Positions 9,628 through 17,074 of a stretch of 64,000 nt of DNA are shown in pieces; the stretch's first letter is position 1; each line of letters opens with the position of its first letter. Origin of the DNA: Bryobacteraceae bacterium (GTDB lineage: Bacteria; Acidobacteriota; Terriglobia; Bryobacterales; Bryobacteraceae); contig BPGD01000001.1 in NCBI GenBank assembly GCA_026002855.1, positions 2,054,001-2,118,000 on the forward strand, read 5' to 3'. Below the pieces are notes generated by a model, which worked only from the letters and a program-made list of their open reading frames with translations, was not told the DNA's origin and did not search any database. Both the position numbers and the translations under genes were made by a program.

Positions 9628-10233
9628 ATGGCCGCCGGCGCCGGGCCGTTTCCTACGCGCATTCCGCTGGGCGGGGCGCTCGAACTTCGTGCGCTCCAGC
9701 CGGAGCAGGCGGAGGTCATCTTCGCGGTTGTCGCGGCAAACCGAGATCACCTGGGCCGGTGGCTGCCCTGGGTCAGCTCGACCCGCGAGCCGGCCGACAC
9801 GCGGTCGTTTCTTCACCAGGTGGCCGGGAACCGCGCCCGTGGGCAGACCGCTGCCTACGGCATCTGGACCCAGGAGGAGCTGGCCGGACTCATCGGGCTC
9901 CACGACATCGACTCCTCGAACGGCTCGGCGCAGATCGGTTACTGGATCGCGGCGCGGTTCGAAGGGCAGGGCATGATCACGCGGGCCGTGCGAGCGCTGC
10001 TCGAACTGGCCTTCGGGCCGCTGGGACTTGAACGGATCGAGATCCGCTGCGCCGCGGGTAACCTGCGCTCGCAGGCGATCCCGAAGCGGCTGGGCTTCAC
10101 GTTCGAAGGAACGCTCCGCCGGGCGCAGTGGCTGAACGGGGCACGGGTCGACCTGCGCATTTACGGCCTGTTGCGCGATGAGTGGGAACGGCTGCGCGCC
10201 GCCTCAGCCGAGGATGTCGAGCGCGGCCTGTAG
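9628..10233 (+). CDS. GNAT-family N-acetyltransferase (RimJ/RimL type)
   Basis: 201-aa acetyl-CoA dependent N-acetyltransferase. LELRALQPEQAEVIFAVVAA begins the fold, IGYWIAARFEGQGMITRAVR is the acetyl-CoA pyrophosphate-binding segment, and IEIRCAAGNLRSQAIPKRLG followed by GFTFEGTLRRAQWLNG is the typical RimJ/RimL C-terminal part. Substrate may be a ribosomal protein N-terminus or a small amine and cannot be told from sequence. The 3' end overlaps the end of the convergent TPR gene by 30 bp. Start ATG has GAGG about 11 nt upstream. Confidence 0.88.
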   Translation: MAAGAGPFPTRIPLGGALELRALQPEQAEVIFAVVAANRDHLGRWLPWVSSTREPADTRSFLHQVAGNRARGQTAAYGIWTQEELAGLIGLHDIDSSNGSAQIGYWIAARFEGQGMITRAVRALLELAFGPLGLERIEIRCAAGNLRSQAIPKRLGFTFEGTLRRAQWLNGARVDLRIYGLLRDEWERLRAASAEDVERGL

Positions 10234-10521
10234 CTCGCCGGCGGCGTGCGTGTCGCCGGCGCGGCGGGCGGCGTCGATGCCGCGGCGGTAGAATTCCCGC
10301 GCCGCCTCGATGTCGCCGGCCTGTTCGAAGGCGCGGCCTGCCTGGTAGTAAGCGGGCACATAGCCCGGGTCGCGCTCGATCAGCTCGCGCAGCGTGGCGG
10401 CGGCCTCGGCGGCGCGGCCCTCGCCCAGCAGCTCCATGCCCAGCATGTAGCGGAAGCGGCTGTTGGCCGGATCCTGCGCGACGAGTTGCTGCAACTGTTC
10501 CAGGCGCCCCATGCCCTTCAT
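10204..10521 (-). CDS. Small TPR protein
   Basis: About 105 aa, nearly all tetratricopeptide repeat: SRFRYMLGMELLGEGRAAEA, then YVPAYYQAGRAFEQAGDIEA, then a third helix pair. TPRs are protein-interaction scaffolds; the partner is unknown. I chose the ATG at 10521 because AGAAGG sits 4-5 nt upstream; a second in-frame ATG is at 10512. The 3' end overlaps the facing acetyltransferase gene by 30 bp. The 5' end lies only 15 nt from the start codon of the divergent thioesterase gene, so each gene's upstream control region must lie inside the other gene. Confidence 0.8.
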   Translation of the reverse strand: MKGMGRLEQLQQLVAQDPANSRFRYMLGMELLGEGRAAEAAATLRELIERDPGYVPAYYQAGRAFEQAGDIEAAREFYRRGIDAARRAGDTHAAGELQAALDILG

Positions 10522-10536
10522 GGTACCTTCTTTCTC

Positions 10537-11049
10537 ATGGAAGGCCGTCCGGTGCGCGAATCGGCAAGCGAACTCAGCGAATTTGCCCTGCCCATTTACG
10601 CCAACACGCTGGGCAACCTTCTGGGCGGCCGCATCATGCACCTGGTGGACCTGGCCGCCGCCACCGCCGCCATGCGCCATGCGCGCTGCCCGGTGGTGAC
10701 CGCCTCGGTCGACCACATGACGTTTCTCCACCCGATCCGTATCGGCCAGCTCGTCATCGTGAAGGCCAGCGTGAACCGCGTGTTCCGGACCTCGATGGAG
10801 GTCGGCGCGAAGGTTTTTGTCGAGGACCTGGAGACGGGCGTCGTGCGTCACACGAACTCTTCGTATCTGACATTCGTGGCGCTGTCGCCGGACGGCAAGC
10901 CGCGCGAGATCCCGCCCGTCATCCCGGAGACAGAGACGGAAAAGCGGCGCTGGCACGAGGCAGGCGAGCGGCGCCGCATGCGGCTGGAGCGGCGTGCGCG
11001 GGCGGTGGAGAAGGAACGGTTGGAGTCTGGCCTGGACAGCAACGTCTGA
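10537..11049 (+). CDS. Acyl-CoA thioesterase, BACH/YciA-type hotdog
   Basis: 170-aa hotdog thioesterase. YANTLGNLLGGRIMHLVDLA holds the conserved helix start with the acidic residue, SVDHMTFLHPIRIGQLVIVK is the following strand pair, and MEVGAKVFVEDLETGVVRHT is the C-terminal hotdog strand; all match the YciA/BACH family that hydrolyses medium- and long-chain acyl-CoA. The last 40 residues are a charged helix (EKRRWHEAGERRRMRLERRA). The frame is open farther upstream, but the region before 10537 lies over the divergent TPR gene and has no homology, so ATG 10537 is chosen. No clear Shine-Dalgarno is visible. Confidence 0.88.
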   Translation: MEGRPVRESASELSEFALPIYANTLGNLLGGRIMHLVDLAAATAAMRHARCPVVTASVDHMTFLHPIRIGQLVIVKASVNRVFRTSMEVGAKVFVEDLETGVVRHTNSSYLTFVALSPDGKPREIPPVIPETETEKRRWHEAGERRRMRLERRARAVEKERLESGLDSNV

Positions 11050-11271
11050 AAGCGTTGGGCGAAGCCAGACTGCGACGGCTCGCTCCCTCGCTTCTGAGTC
11101 ACGATGGAAGCTCGCCCGCCAGGGCGAGCGGAAGGAGCCGACATTGCCCTGCCGCGCGGGTGATCGCTCCTTTCACGGTCTGCGACCGCTTCATCGCGGC
11201 CTGAAAAAGGGATATTTCTCAGGGACACGACGCCAGCTCAACGAATGAGCCGGGAGCGCCCAGCCTGCCCG

Positions 11272-11574
11272 TCACGCCTTGTAGATATACTTAATCGCCG
11301 ACTTGTAAATGAGCAGGTTGGGCCCATCTTCGCGTGTCAGCTTGATGCAGCCCTTGTCGTACCACTCCAGCGTACCGTGCAGTTCCTCGCCATCGTGCAT
11401 GACCACCACCAGCGGAGTCTTCGACTGCATCTGCTTCACGTAATAGAAATTCTCCGCGTTGGTGACATCGGGCGGCGCCTGTTTCTTTGCCTGGGGGGCG
11501 TTGGAACGGGCAGCGGCGCGTTCCTTTACCTCGGCAAGGGCGGGCCGGATGAGGCGGCGGTTGGAGGATTCCAC
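11272..11574 (-). CDS. hfq: Hfq-like RNA chaperone (altered Sm2 motif)
   Basis: 100 aa: a 40-residue basic, Ala/Pro-rich N-terminal extension and an Sm-fold core ([20 protein letters not shown], then [20 protein letters not shown], then [14 protein letters not shown]). Hfq is a hexameric ring that binds sRNA and mRNA U-rich and A-rich tracts. In canonical Hfq the Sm2 motif is YKHAI; here it is YKSAI, so the uridine-stacking histidine is replaced by serine. The usual N-terminal Gln that reads uridine is also not evident. The start is GTG at 11574, preceded by AGGAG at good spacing; longer frames upstream lack support. Core identity to Hfq is clear in pattern, RNA specificity may differ. Confidence 0.82.
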   Translation of the reverse strand: MESSNRRLIRPALAEVKERAAARSNAPQAKKQAPPDVTNAENFYYVKQMQSKTPLVVVMHDGEELHGTLEWYDKGCIKLTREDGPNLLIYKSAIKYIYKA

Positions 11575-11734
11575 GGTGGTGCTCCTATATGAAACAAAGG
11601 TATCCGTTTCACCCGTTCGGGCGGAGGGATCAATCTGCCTCCATTGATAGCACAATGGGCAGGGGACGGCAACACGGGCGTCCGGTCTTGCCGCCGCCCG
11701 GGAGGCGCTCTAGAGTGGGGTCAGGAGGCCGAAG

Positions 11735-12181
11735 ATGAACAAGCGGTACGGCATTCCACAGGCCGCCGCTTTGGCCGCGGCCGCGGTTTTTCTGCTTCCC
11801 GGCGCGCCGCCGCGGGAGGCGCGGCCGGCCGCGGCGGAACAGCGGGCTGCGGCGATGAGCGGGCGCGAACTCTATGTCGCCTATTGCGCGAGCTGTCACG
11901 GCATGGAGGGACGAGGGGATGGTCCCGCGGCGGAGGCGCTCCGCATGCGGCCCACGGATCTGACGCTATTATCCAAGACCCACGGCGGGAAGTTTCCCAG
12001 GGCGCGGGTGGAACGGCTGCTGGGCGGGCTGGATGGGTTCCCGGCCCACGGGGGCAAGAGGATGCCGGTGTGGGGGCCGGTCTTCATGCCGCTGTCGCCT
12101 ACGGACGCGCATTCCGCGGCGCTGATCGACCGGCTGGTGCGATACCTGGAATCGATCCAGCAACCGGCTGGCGGCAGGTGA
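11735..12181 (+). CDS. Periplasmic monoheme c-type cytochrome
   Basis: 148 aa with an N-terminal signal (AAALAAAAVFLLPG). One haem-attachment motif CASCH at residues 51-55, in YVAYCASCHGMEGRGDGPAA, and a probable Met ligand in KRMPVWGPVF near residue 110, which is the layout of class I cytochrome c / cytochrome c oxidase accessory cytochromes. Acts as periplasmic electron carrier; partner unknown as no oxidase or dehydrogenase genes flank it. Strong ribosome site AGGAGG before the ATG. Confidence 0.88.
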   Translation: MNKRYGIPQAAALAAAAVFLLPGAPPREARPAAAEQRAAAMSGRELYVAYCASCHGMEGRGDGPAAEALRMRPTDLTLLSKTHGGKFPRARVERLLGGLDGFPAHGGKRMPVWGPVFMPLSPTDAHSAALIDRLVRYLESIQQPAGGR

Positions 12182-12190
12182 GCCCGGCCA

Positions 12191-12208
12191 GGCCCGCTTC
12201 AGCGGGCC
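12191..12208. terminator. Hairpin between convergent genes
   Basis: GGCCCGC / GCGGGCC perfect 7-bp stem with TTCA loop, placed exactly where the cytochrome gene (+) and the two-repeat membrane protein gene (-) converge. No T-run follows on either strand, so it is only a possible terminator. Confidence 0.35.
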
Positions 12209-12849
12209 ACGTCAGGAGAAGACATCCGGACATCCAGCCCCGCTGTCACCGTGCCGCCAGGACCTTCCACGATGATCCGCGCCGGCGGCTGCACGGGAAA
12301 CCATGTGGCGCAGTTCTTTTCGGAAGCGGGCAGCGGGAACGCGCCGGGCTCGACGCGCACGCCCGTGGCGAACCGCACCCCGTAGCAGAGAGTGAATCGG
12401 TCGCCGCGGCGCAGCTCGCGCGAGCTCACCTCCACAAAAAGAATCTCCGGCCGTGGCTCGGCCACCGGCAGCAGGAACGACGCCGAGACGCTCCGGCCGT
12501 CGCGCCCGAACGCGTGCAGCGTCAGCCGCGTGTCGTTGCGGACGACAATCTCCACGCAGCGGCTGATCGATGGCGTGACCTCCGCAAGCGGCGGATCGAG
12601 CTCCACCCGCACCGCGTTCAGCACTCCATAGCACAGGGTGGCCGGTCTGCCGCGTTCCGGAATGCGCGGCGCATAGAAGTTGAGGATCTTCAGCTCGCGT
12701 GTGTCGAGCTCCGCGGGCACGCCGGCGGGCGAAGGCGGCCTGCTCGCCGCCCCCGGTGGCGCAGTGCGGCGAAGGAAGGTCTGCACGAGGCTCGCGGCCG
12801 CCCAGAGGGCGGCGATGGCGAGAATCCACCGCGCGGCGCGAAGGGTCAC
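12199..12849 (-). CDS. Membrane-anchored protein with two LCYGV repeats, unknown function
   Basis: 216 aa. One N-terminal membrane segment or signal anchor (RWILAIAALWAAASLVQTFL), a Pro-rich linker, then two copies of a roughly 70-residue beta-rich unit. Copy 1 has LKILNFYAPRIPERGRPATL, then CYGVLNAVRVELDPP and ISRCVEI. Copy 2 has ILFVEVSSRELRRGDRFTL, then CYGVRFATGVRVEPG and EKNCATWFP. Each copy has one Cys in LCYGV and a second Cys about 25 residues later, suggesting an intra-domain disulfide outside the cytoplasm (inference). The unit looks Ig-like. No family recognised. Confidence 0.65.
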   Translation of the reverse strand: MTLRAARWILAIAALWAAASLVQTFLRRTAPPGAASRPPSPAGVPAELDTRELKILNFYAPRIPERGRPATLCYGVLNAVRVELDPPLAEVTPSISRCVEIVVRNDTRLTLHAFGRDGRSVSASFLLPVAEPRPEILFVEVSSRELRRGDRFTLCYGVRFATGVRVEPGAFPLPASEKNCATWFPVQPPARIIVEGPGGTVTAGLDVRMSSPDVAR

Positions 12850-12966
12850 AAAGATTCAGACACCGGAGGCGGGCGCGCGGATCCGGCGCGCAAGGGGCCT
12901 GCCGCCCGGCTCCCCTTGACACGCGTGCAGAACTTGCCAAACTGCTCTGGGGGGAAGATCGAGGCC

Positions 12967-13368
12967 ATGCCCTTTCTGGCTCTGGACAGCACGACCCGGG
13001 ACCTTCAGTTGCTGGAGGAGGAATTCGTCCGCTCGATCCGGCGGCGCGACCCCGAGCGGCTGGTGCAGATCTTTTACGCGCCGGACGCCGAGCTCCAGGC
13101 GCCCGGGCACCCGGCAATCAACGGGCGGGACGCGATCCTCGAATGGTTCCGGCGCGAGTTCGACAACGGCTTGATCGAGCTGAAGCGCGAGGCGAACCAT
13201 TTTGAGGCCGAACACAGCCTGGCCTGCGCCTCCGGCCGGTTCTCGCTGACGCGGGAGACGCAGCCAGGCATCCTCTGCACGAAGGAGGGCTGCTTCACGA
13301 GCGTGTTCCGCCGCCAGCCGGACGGCCACTGGAGGGTGGTGATCGACTGCCTGACTCTGGTGCGCTGA
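12967..13368 (+). CDS. SnoaL/DUF4440-like (NTF2-fold) protein
   Basis: 133-aa cone-shaped NTF2-fold protein. The pattern LLEEEFVRSIRRRDPERLVQ, then FYAPDAELQAPGHPAINGRD, then GCFTSVFRRQPDGHWRVVID is that of DUF4440/SnoaL-like small enzymes or ligand-binding proteins; no catalytic residue set can be assigned. The frame is open far upstream through the cytochrome gene, but the ATG at 12967 marks where family similarity begins. It precedes aspS by 81 bp on the same strand. Confidence 0.75.
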   Translation: MPFLALDSTTRDLQLLEEEFVRSIRRRDPERLVQIFYAPDAELQAPGHPAINGRDAILEWFRREFDNGLIELKREANHFEAEHSLACASGRFSLTRETQPGILCTKEGCFTSVFRRQPDGHWRVVIDCLTLVR

Positions 13369-13407
13369 ACCCGCTGTGCGGCCGCGCGCGGCCCGGCGGC
13401 GGCGCGC

Positions 13408-13413
13408 TACAAT
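13408..13413 (+). promoter_or_regulatory. Possible -10 element of aspS
   Basis: TACAAT in an otherwise very GC-rich 80-bp gap, 37 bp before the aspS start. No convincing -35 is present 17 bp upstream, so this is only a candidate. Confidence 0.35.
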
Positions 13414-13449
13414 AGATCCTTACCGTCCCGACTCACGCAGTTTTCCAGC

Positions 13450-15243
13450 ATGGCTCAACAGATTCCGCTTGATTTTCTCGGCTCGCTGCGCCGGACGCAC
13501 TCCTGCGGCGCGCTGCGTGCGGCCGATGCGGGCCGCCGCGTCGTCCTGATGGGCTGGGTCCACCGCCGCCGCGATCTCGGAGGAGTGATCTTCATCCACC
13601 TGCGCGACCGCGAAGGGGTCACCCAGATCGTGTTCCGCGCCGAATGCGACGCCGCCCTGCACGCAAAGGCCGAAATGCTGCGCTCGGAATATGTCGTCGC
13701 GGTCGAGGGCCTGGTCGAAAAACGTTCCGCGGAAACGGTGAATCCGTCGATTGAAACCGGGGAAATCGAGGTCGTTGCCGAGAAAATCTGGATCCTGAAT
13801 ACGAGCGAAACGCCGCCCTTTCCGATGGAAGAGCATATCGACGTCAGCGAGGACATGCGGCTGAGGTACCGCTATGTGGACCTGCGGCGGCCGCACATGC
13901 AGCGCAACATCATCCTGCGGAGCCGTGTCTCGCTGGCCGTGCGGCAGGAGCTTTACCGCCAGGGATTTCTGGAAATTGAGACCCCATTTTTGACAAAATC
14001 GACGCCAGAAGGAGCGCGCGATTTTCTCGTTCCTTCGCGCATTCAGCATGGCTATTTTTACGCGCTTCCGCAGTCACCGCAGATCTTCAAACAGCTCCTC
14101 ATGGTGAGCGGCTACGACCGCTATTTCCAGATTGTGCGCTGCTTCCGCGACGAGGACCTGCGCGCCGACCGCCAGTACGAGTTCACGCAGATCGACCTCG
14201 AGATGTCCTTCCCGCAGGAGGAACAGATCTTCGAAACGATCGAGCCGCTCATCGAGCGCGTCTGCGAGACGGCCGGTTTTTCGGTCCGGGGGCCGTTCCC
14301 GCGCATGACCTACGAGGAGGCGATGCGTGGCTACGGGACCGACAAGCCGGACCTGCGGCTGCCGCGCTTCCATCCGGTGGAGGACCTGTTCCCGCCCGAA
14401 GCCGGTCTCACGCGCGAGGGGCTGCCGCTGGTCGCCATCCGCATTCCGAAGACGGGGCCGCTCAGCCGCAAGGAGCGTGATGAGCTGAAGCTCTATGGCG
14501 GCGAGCGCGGCCTGGCGGTGTACGACGACGTGAAGCGGCTGGACCGGGACTTCCCTGAGCCGATGCAGAAGGTGAGGGAACGCACCGGCGCGGCCGAGGA
14601 GGACCTGCTGCTGCTGGCCGGCTGGCGCGGCGAACCGAAAGGGCCCCGGCCGGTGGAGAGCGTGCTCCAGGCCTGTGGTCAGCTCCGCCTGTACGCCGGG
14701 CAGAAGTACAACGACCGCCACGGGCTGCTTGCCCCGCGCGACTTCCGGTTCCTCTGGGTGCTGGACTTCCCGATGTTCGAATGGGACGAGGAAGAGCAGC
14801 GCTGGGTGGCGGCCCACCATCCGTTCACCTCGCCGCGGGAAGAAGACCTGGACCTGATGGAGACTGACCCGGCGCGGTGCCGCGCCCGCAGCTATGACTT
14901 CGTGCTGAACGGCGTCGAGCTCGGCTCGGGTTCCATCCGTATCCACCGGCAGGACATCCAGAAGCGGGTCTTCAGCGCACTGGGTCTTTCTGACGAGGAG
15001 GCGCGGAGCAAGTTCGGCTTCCTGCTGGACGCGCTCACCTACGGCGCTCCGCCGCACGGAGGCATCGCGCTGGGACTGGACCGGCTGGTGATGATCCTGG
15101 CAGGCGAGAACTCCATCCGTGATGTGATCCCGTTCCCGAAGACCGCCAAGGGCACGGACCTGATGTGCGACGCACCCTCACCTGTCAGCGATCGGCAATT
15201 GCGGGAACTCGGCCTGATGCTGCGCCGCCCGCCGCAGGCCTGA
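13450..15243 (+). CDS. aspS: Aspartyl-tRNA synthetase, bacterial type
   Basis: 597-aa class II aminoacyl-tRNA synthetase charging tRNA-Asp in the cytoplasm. The N-terminal OB fold reads GWVHRRRDLGGVIFIHLRDR (residues about 35-54). Class II motif 2 follows in QIVRCFRDEDLRADRQYEFT near 230-250. The bacterial GAD insertion domain is present at about 300-420. Motif 3 is in GGIALGLDRLVMILAGENSI near 540-560, and the end is IRDVIPFPKTAKGTDLM. Length is normal for bacteria. The presence of asparagine-pathway genes, needed to judge whether it is discriminating, cannot be seen here. Confidence 0.97.
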   Translation: MAQQIPLDFLGSLRRTHSCGALRAADAGRRVVLMGWVHRRRDLGGVIFIHLRDREGVTQIVFRAECDAALHAKAEMLRSEYVVAVEGLVEKRSAETVNPSIETGEIEVVAEKIWILNTSETPPFPMEEHIDVSEDMRLRYRYVDLRRPHMQRNIILRSRVSLAVRQELYRQGFLEIETPFLTKSTPEGARDFLVPSRIQHGYFYALPQSPQIFKQLLMVSGYDRYFQIVRCFRDEDLRADRQYEFTQIDLEMSFPQEEQIFETIEPLIERVCETAGFSVRGPFPRMTYEEAMRGYGTDKPDLRLPRFHPVEDLFPPEAGLTREGLPLVAIRIPKTGPLSRKERDELKLYGGERGLAVYDDVKRLDRDFPEPMQKVRERTGAAEEDLLLLAGWRGEPKGPRPVESVLQACGQLRLYAGQKYNDRHGLLAPRDFRFLWVLDFPMFEWDEEEQRWVAAHHPFTSPREEDLDLMETDPARCRARSYDFVLNGVELGSGSIRIHRQDIQKRVFSALGLSDEEARSKFGFLLDALTYGAPPHGGIALGLDRLVMILAGENSIRDVIPFPKTAKGTDLMCDAPSPVSDRQLRELGLMLRRPPQA

Positions 15244-15457
15244 GGAGCACACCCGCGGACGCCTGTGCAGGGGCAGCGCCCGCCGGGCCATGGCGCCGAC
15301 GGGCGGCTGCGGCACGATGCGGGCCGCAGGGATCGACTATTGGAGGCTGATCTGCCGCCCTGCGATGGCAGAGCTGGCGCGGCTGCCGTGGCTGCCGCGG
15401 GCCGGCCGGAGCGCTCGTGCGGCCGCGCCGACGGGATTTAGCCAGGGCGTGGTGGCG

Positions 15458-17053
15458 CTAGTCTCCGAAGTAGCCTTCTGCCAGCTCGGGCTTCATTTCC
15501 AGCGCCTGGCGCCAGCAGCTCTTGGCCTCTTCCAGCCTGCCCTGCGCCTTAAGCGCGTGGCCAAGGTTGAGCAGCGCCTCGGGGAACTGCGGCCGCATCG
15601 CCACCGCCTCGCGGTAGAGTTTGACGGCGTCCTCGATCTGGCCGCGGCGTTGCAGCAGCAGTCCGGTGTTGTAGAAGAGCTCGGGCGTGCGCTCGCCGAG
15701 GTCGATAAGCTTGCCCTGCAATTCCAGGGCGCGGGCGTCGTCGCCCTGCTCGACAGCCAGGGCGGCGAGTCCGCGGAGAGCTTCCACCGAGTCCGGCTTC
15801 AGCTCGGCGGCGCGCTGGAAGTGTCTGGCGGACTTTTCGACCTCGCCCGTCTGGCGGTAAGCGAGCCCGAGGTTGACGTGGGCCTCGACCCAGTCCGGCC
15901 GCTCCTGCACGCACTGTTCGAAGGCTTCCATGGCGCCGAGGGCGTCGCCGCGGCAAAGGCGGAGGTAGCCCAGCCGGAACTGGGCATCGGTGAACTCGGG
16001 ATGTTTGGCGACCAGCCGTTCATAGAGCGGCTCGGCCTCTTCCGGGTGCCCCTGGGCTTCGAGCAGCCCGGCGAGGTTTGACATGACTTCCGGCAGATCC
16101 GGATTCAGGCGCAAGGCGGTTTCGTAGGCTTCACGGGCCCCTTTCAGATTGCCCAGGGTGTGCCGCACGACCCCAAGGTTGGCCCAGGTCTGGACGTGGT
16201 CTGGTTTGAGCGATGCTGCTTCTTCGTAAGCCTTTTCCGCCTGTTCGAGCTTTTCCAGCCGGTGCAGGGCGACGCCGTGGTTGTAGCGCCGCTCGAAATG
16301 TTCCGGCGTCAGCTCGACGAGCCTGGCGCAGTAGCGCGAAGCGGCCTCGAAGTCGCCGCGGTGGAAGGCGCACCAGGCGAGTCCTTCCAGCGCCGTCTGC
16401 GAGAAGGGGCGCAGGGCCAGGAGCCGTTCGCTGATTTCTGCCACCAAGGCCTCGTCGCCGCGCTTCATCCCGATGTGCACCATGTTGGACATGGGCTCTT
16501 CGGCATTCGGGTTGGCGGCGAGGATCTGCCGGTAGAGAGAGAGCGCCTCGTCGAGCCGGCCCAGCAGTTCGAGCGCGACGGCCTTGCCAAACAGCGCCGT
16601 CTCGTTGGTTGGCTCCGCTTTCAGGCACTGCTCGAAGCACTCCAGGGCCTGATCGGCCTTCCTCAGATGGAGGAGCGAGATGCCCATGCCGAGACGCGCG
16701 TCGTGGCGCTCGGGGTCGCTCTGGAGCACTCGCTGGAAGTTGGCGGCCGCCTCCGGCCACCGGCCCAGCTTCTCCTGGCAGACGGCCATGTTGAAGAACG
16801 CGGAGGTCGCATTGGGGTCGATGGTGGTCAGCGCCTCGTAGCTCTTCACTGCGTCGTCGTAGAGCTCGAGCTCGAACTGGATGTGGCCGCGGGCGGCGTA
16901 GATCTCCCGGGGCGAGTCGCCGGATTCGAGCGCGCGGTCCAGCTCGCGCAGCGCCTCCCGGCCTTTGCCATCCAGGTGGAGCGCCACCGCACGGGCGAGC
17001 GCGCTTCCCTTTTCGGGGCTCAACTCCTCAAGCAACCGGTTGTCCTCTCTCAT
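15458..17053 (-). CDS. Large TPR-repeat protein
   Basis: 531 aa made almost wholly of tetratricopeptide repeats, about 14 units of 34 residues (for example FFNMAVCQEKLGRWPEAAAN, TWANLGVVRHTLGNLKGARE, and NLGLAYRQTGEVEKSARHFQ). No signal peptide or membrane segment, so cytoplasmic scaffold. It begins 21 nt after the stop of the zinc-finger/lectin-like gene on the same strand, with GGGAGG directly before ATG, so the two are probably cotranscribed and may act together. Confidence 0.88.
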   Translation of the reverse strand: MREDNRLLEELSPEKGSALARAVALHLDGKGREALRELDRALESGDSPREIYAARGHIQFELELYDDAVKSYEALTTIDPNATSAFFNMAVCQEKLGRWPEAAANFQRVLQSDPERHDARLGMGISLLHLRKADQALECFEQCLKAEPTNETALFGKAVALELLGRLDEALSLYRQILAANPNAEEPMSNMVHIGMKRGDEALVAEISERLLALRPFSQTALEGLAWCAFHRGDFEAASRYCARLVELTPEHFERRYNHGVALHRLEKLEQAEKAYEEAASLKPDHVQTWANLGVVRHTLGNLKGAREAYETALRLNPDLPEVMSNLAGLLEAQGHPEEAEPLYERLVAKHPEFTDAQFRLGYLRLCRGDALGAMEAFEQCVQERPDWVEAHVNLGLAYRQTGEVEKSARHFQRAAELKPDSVEALRGLAALAVEQGDDARALELQGKLIDLGERTPELFYNTGLLLQRRGQIEDAVKLYREAVAMRPQFPEALLNLGHALKAQGRLEEAKSCWRQALEMKPELAEGYFGD

Positions 17054-17074
17054 GGCCTCCCTCTTCTCTACCGC

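Noticed and set aside
11110-11129. Hairpin GCTCGCCC/GGGCGAGC after the thioesterase gene
   Set aside because: Perfect 8-bp stem but no T-run on either strand and 60 bp beyond the stop; not enough for a terminator call.
11644-12966. Upstream extension of the NTF2-like frame across the cytochrome gene
   Set aside because: Arg/Gly/Ala noise without homology; real gene begins at 12967.
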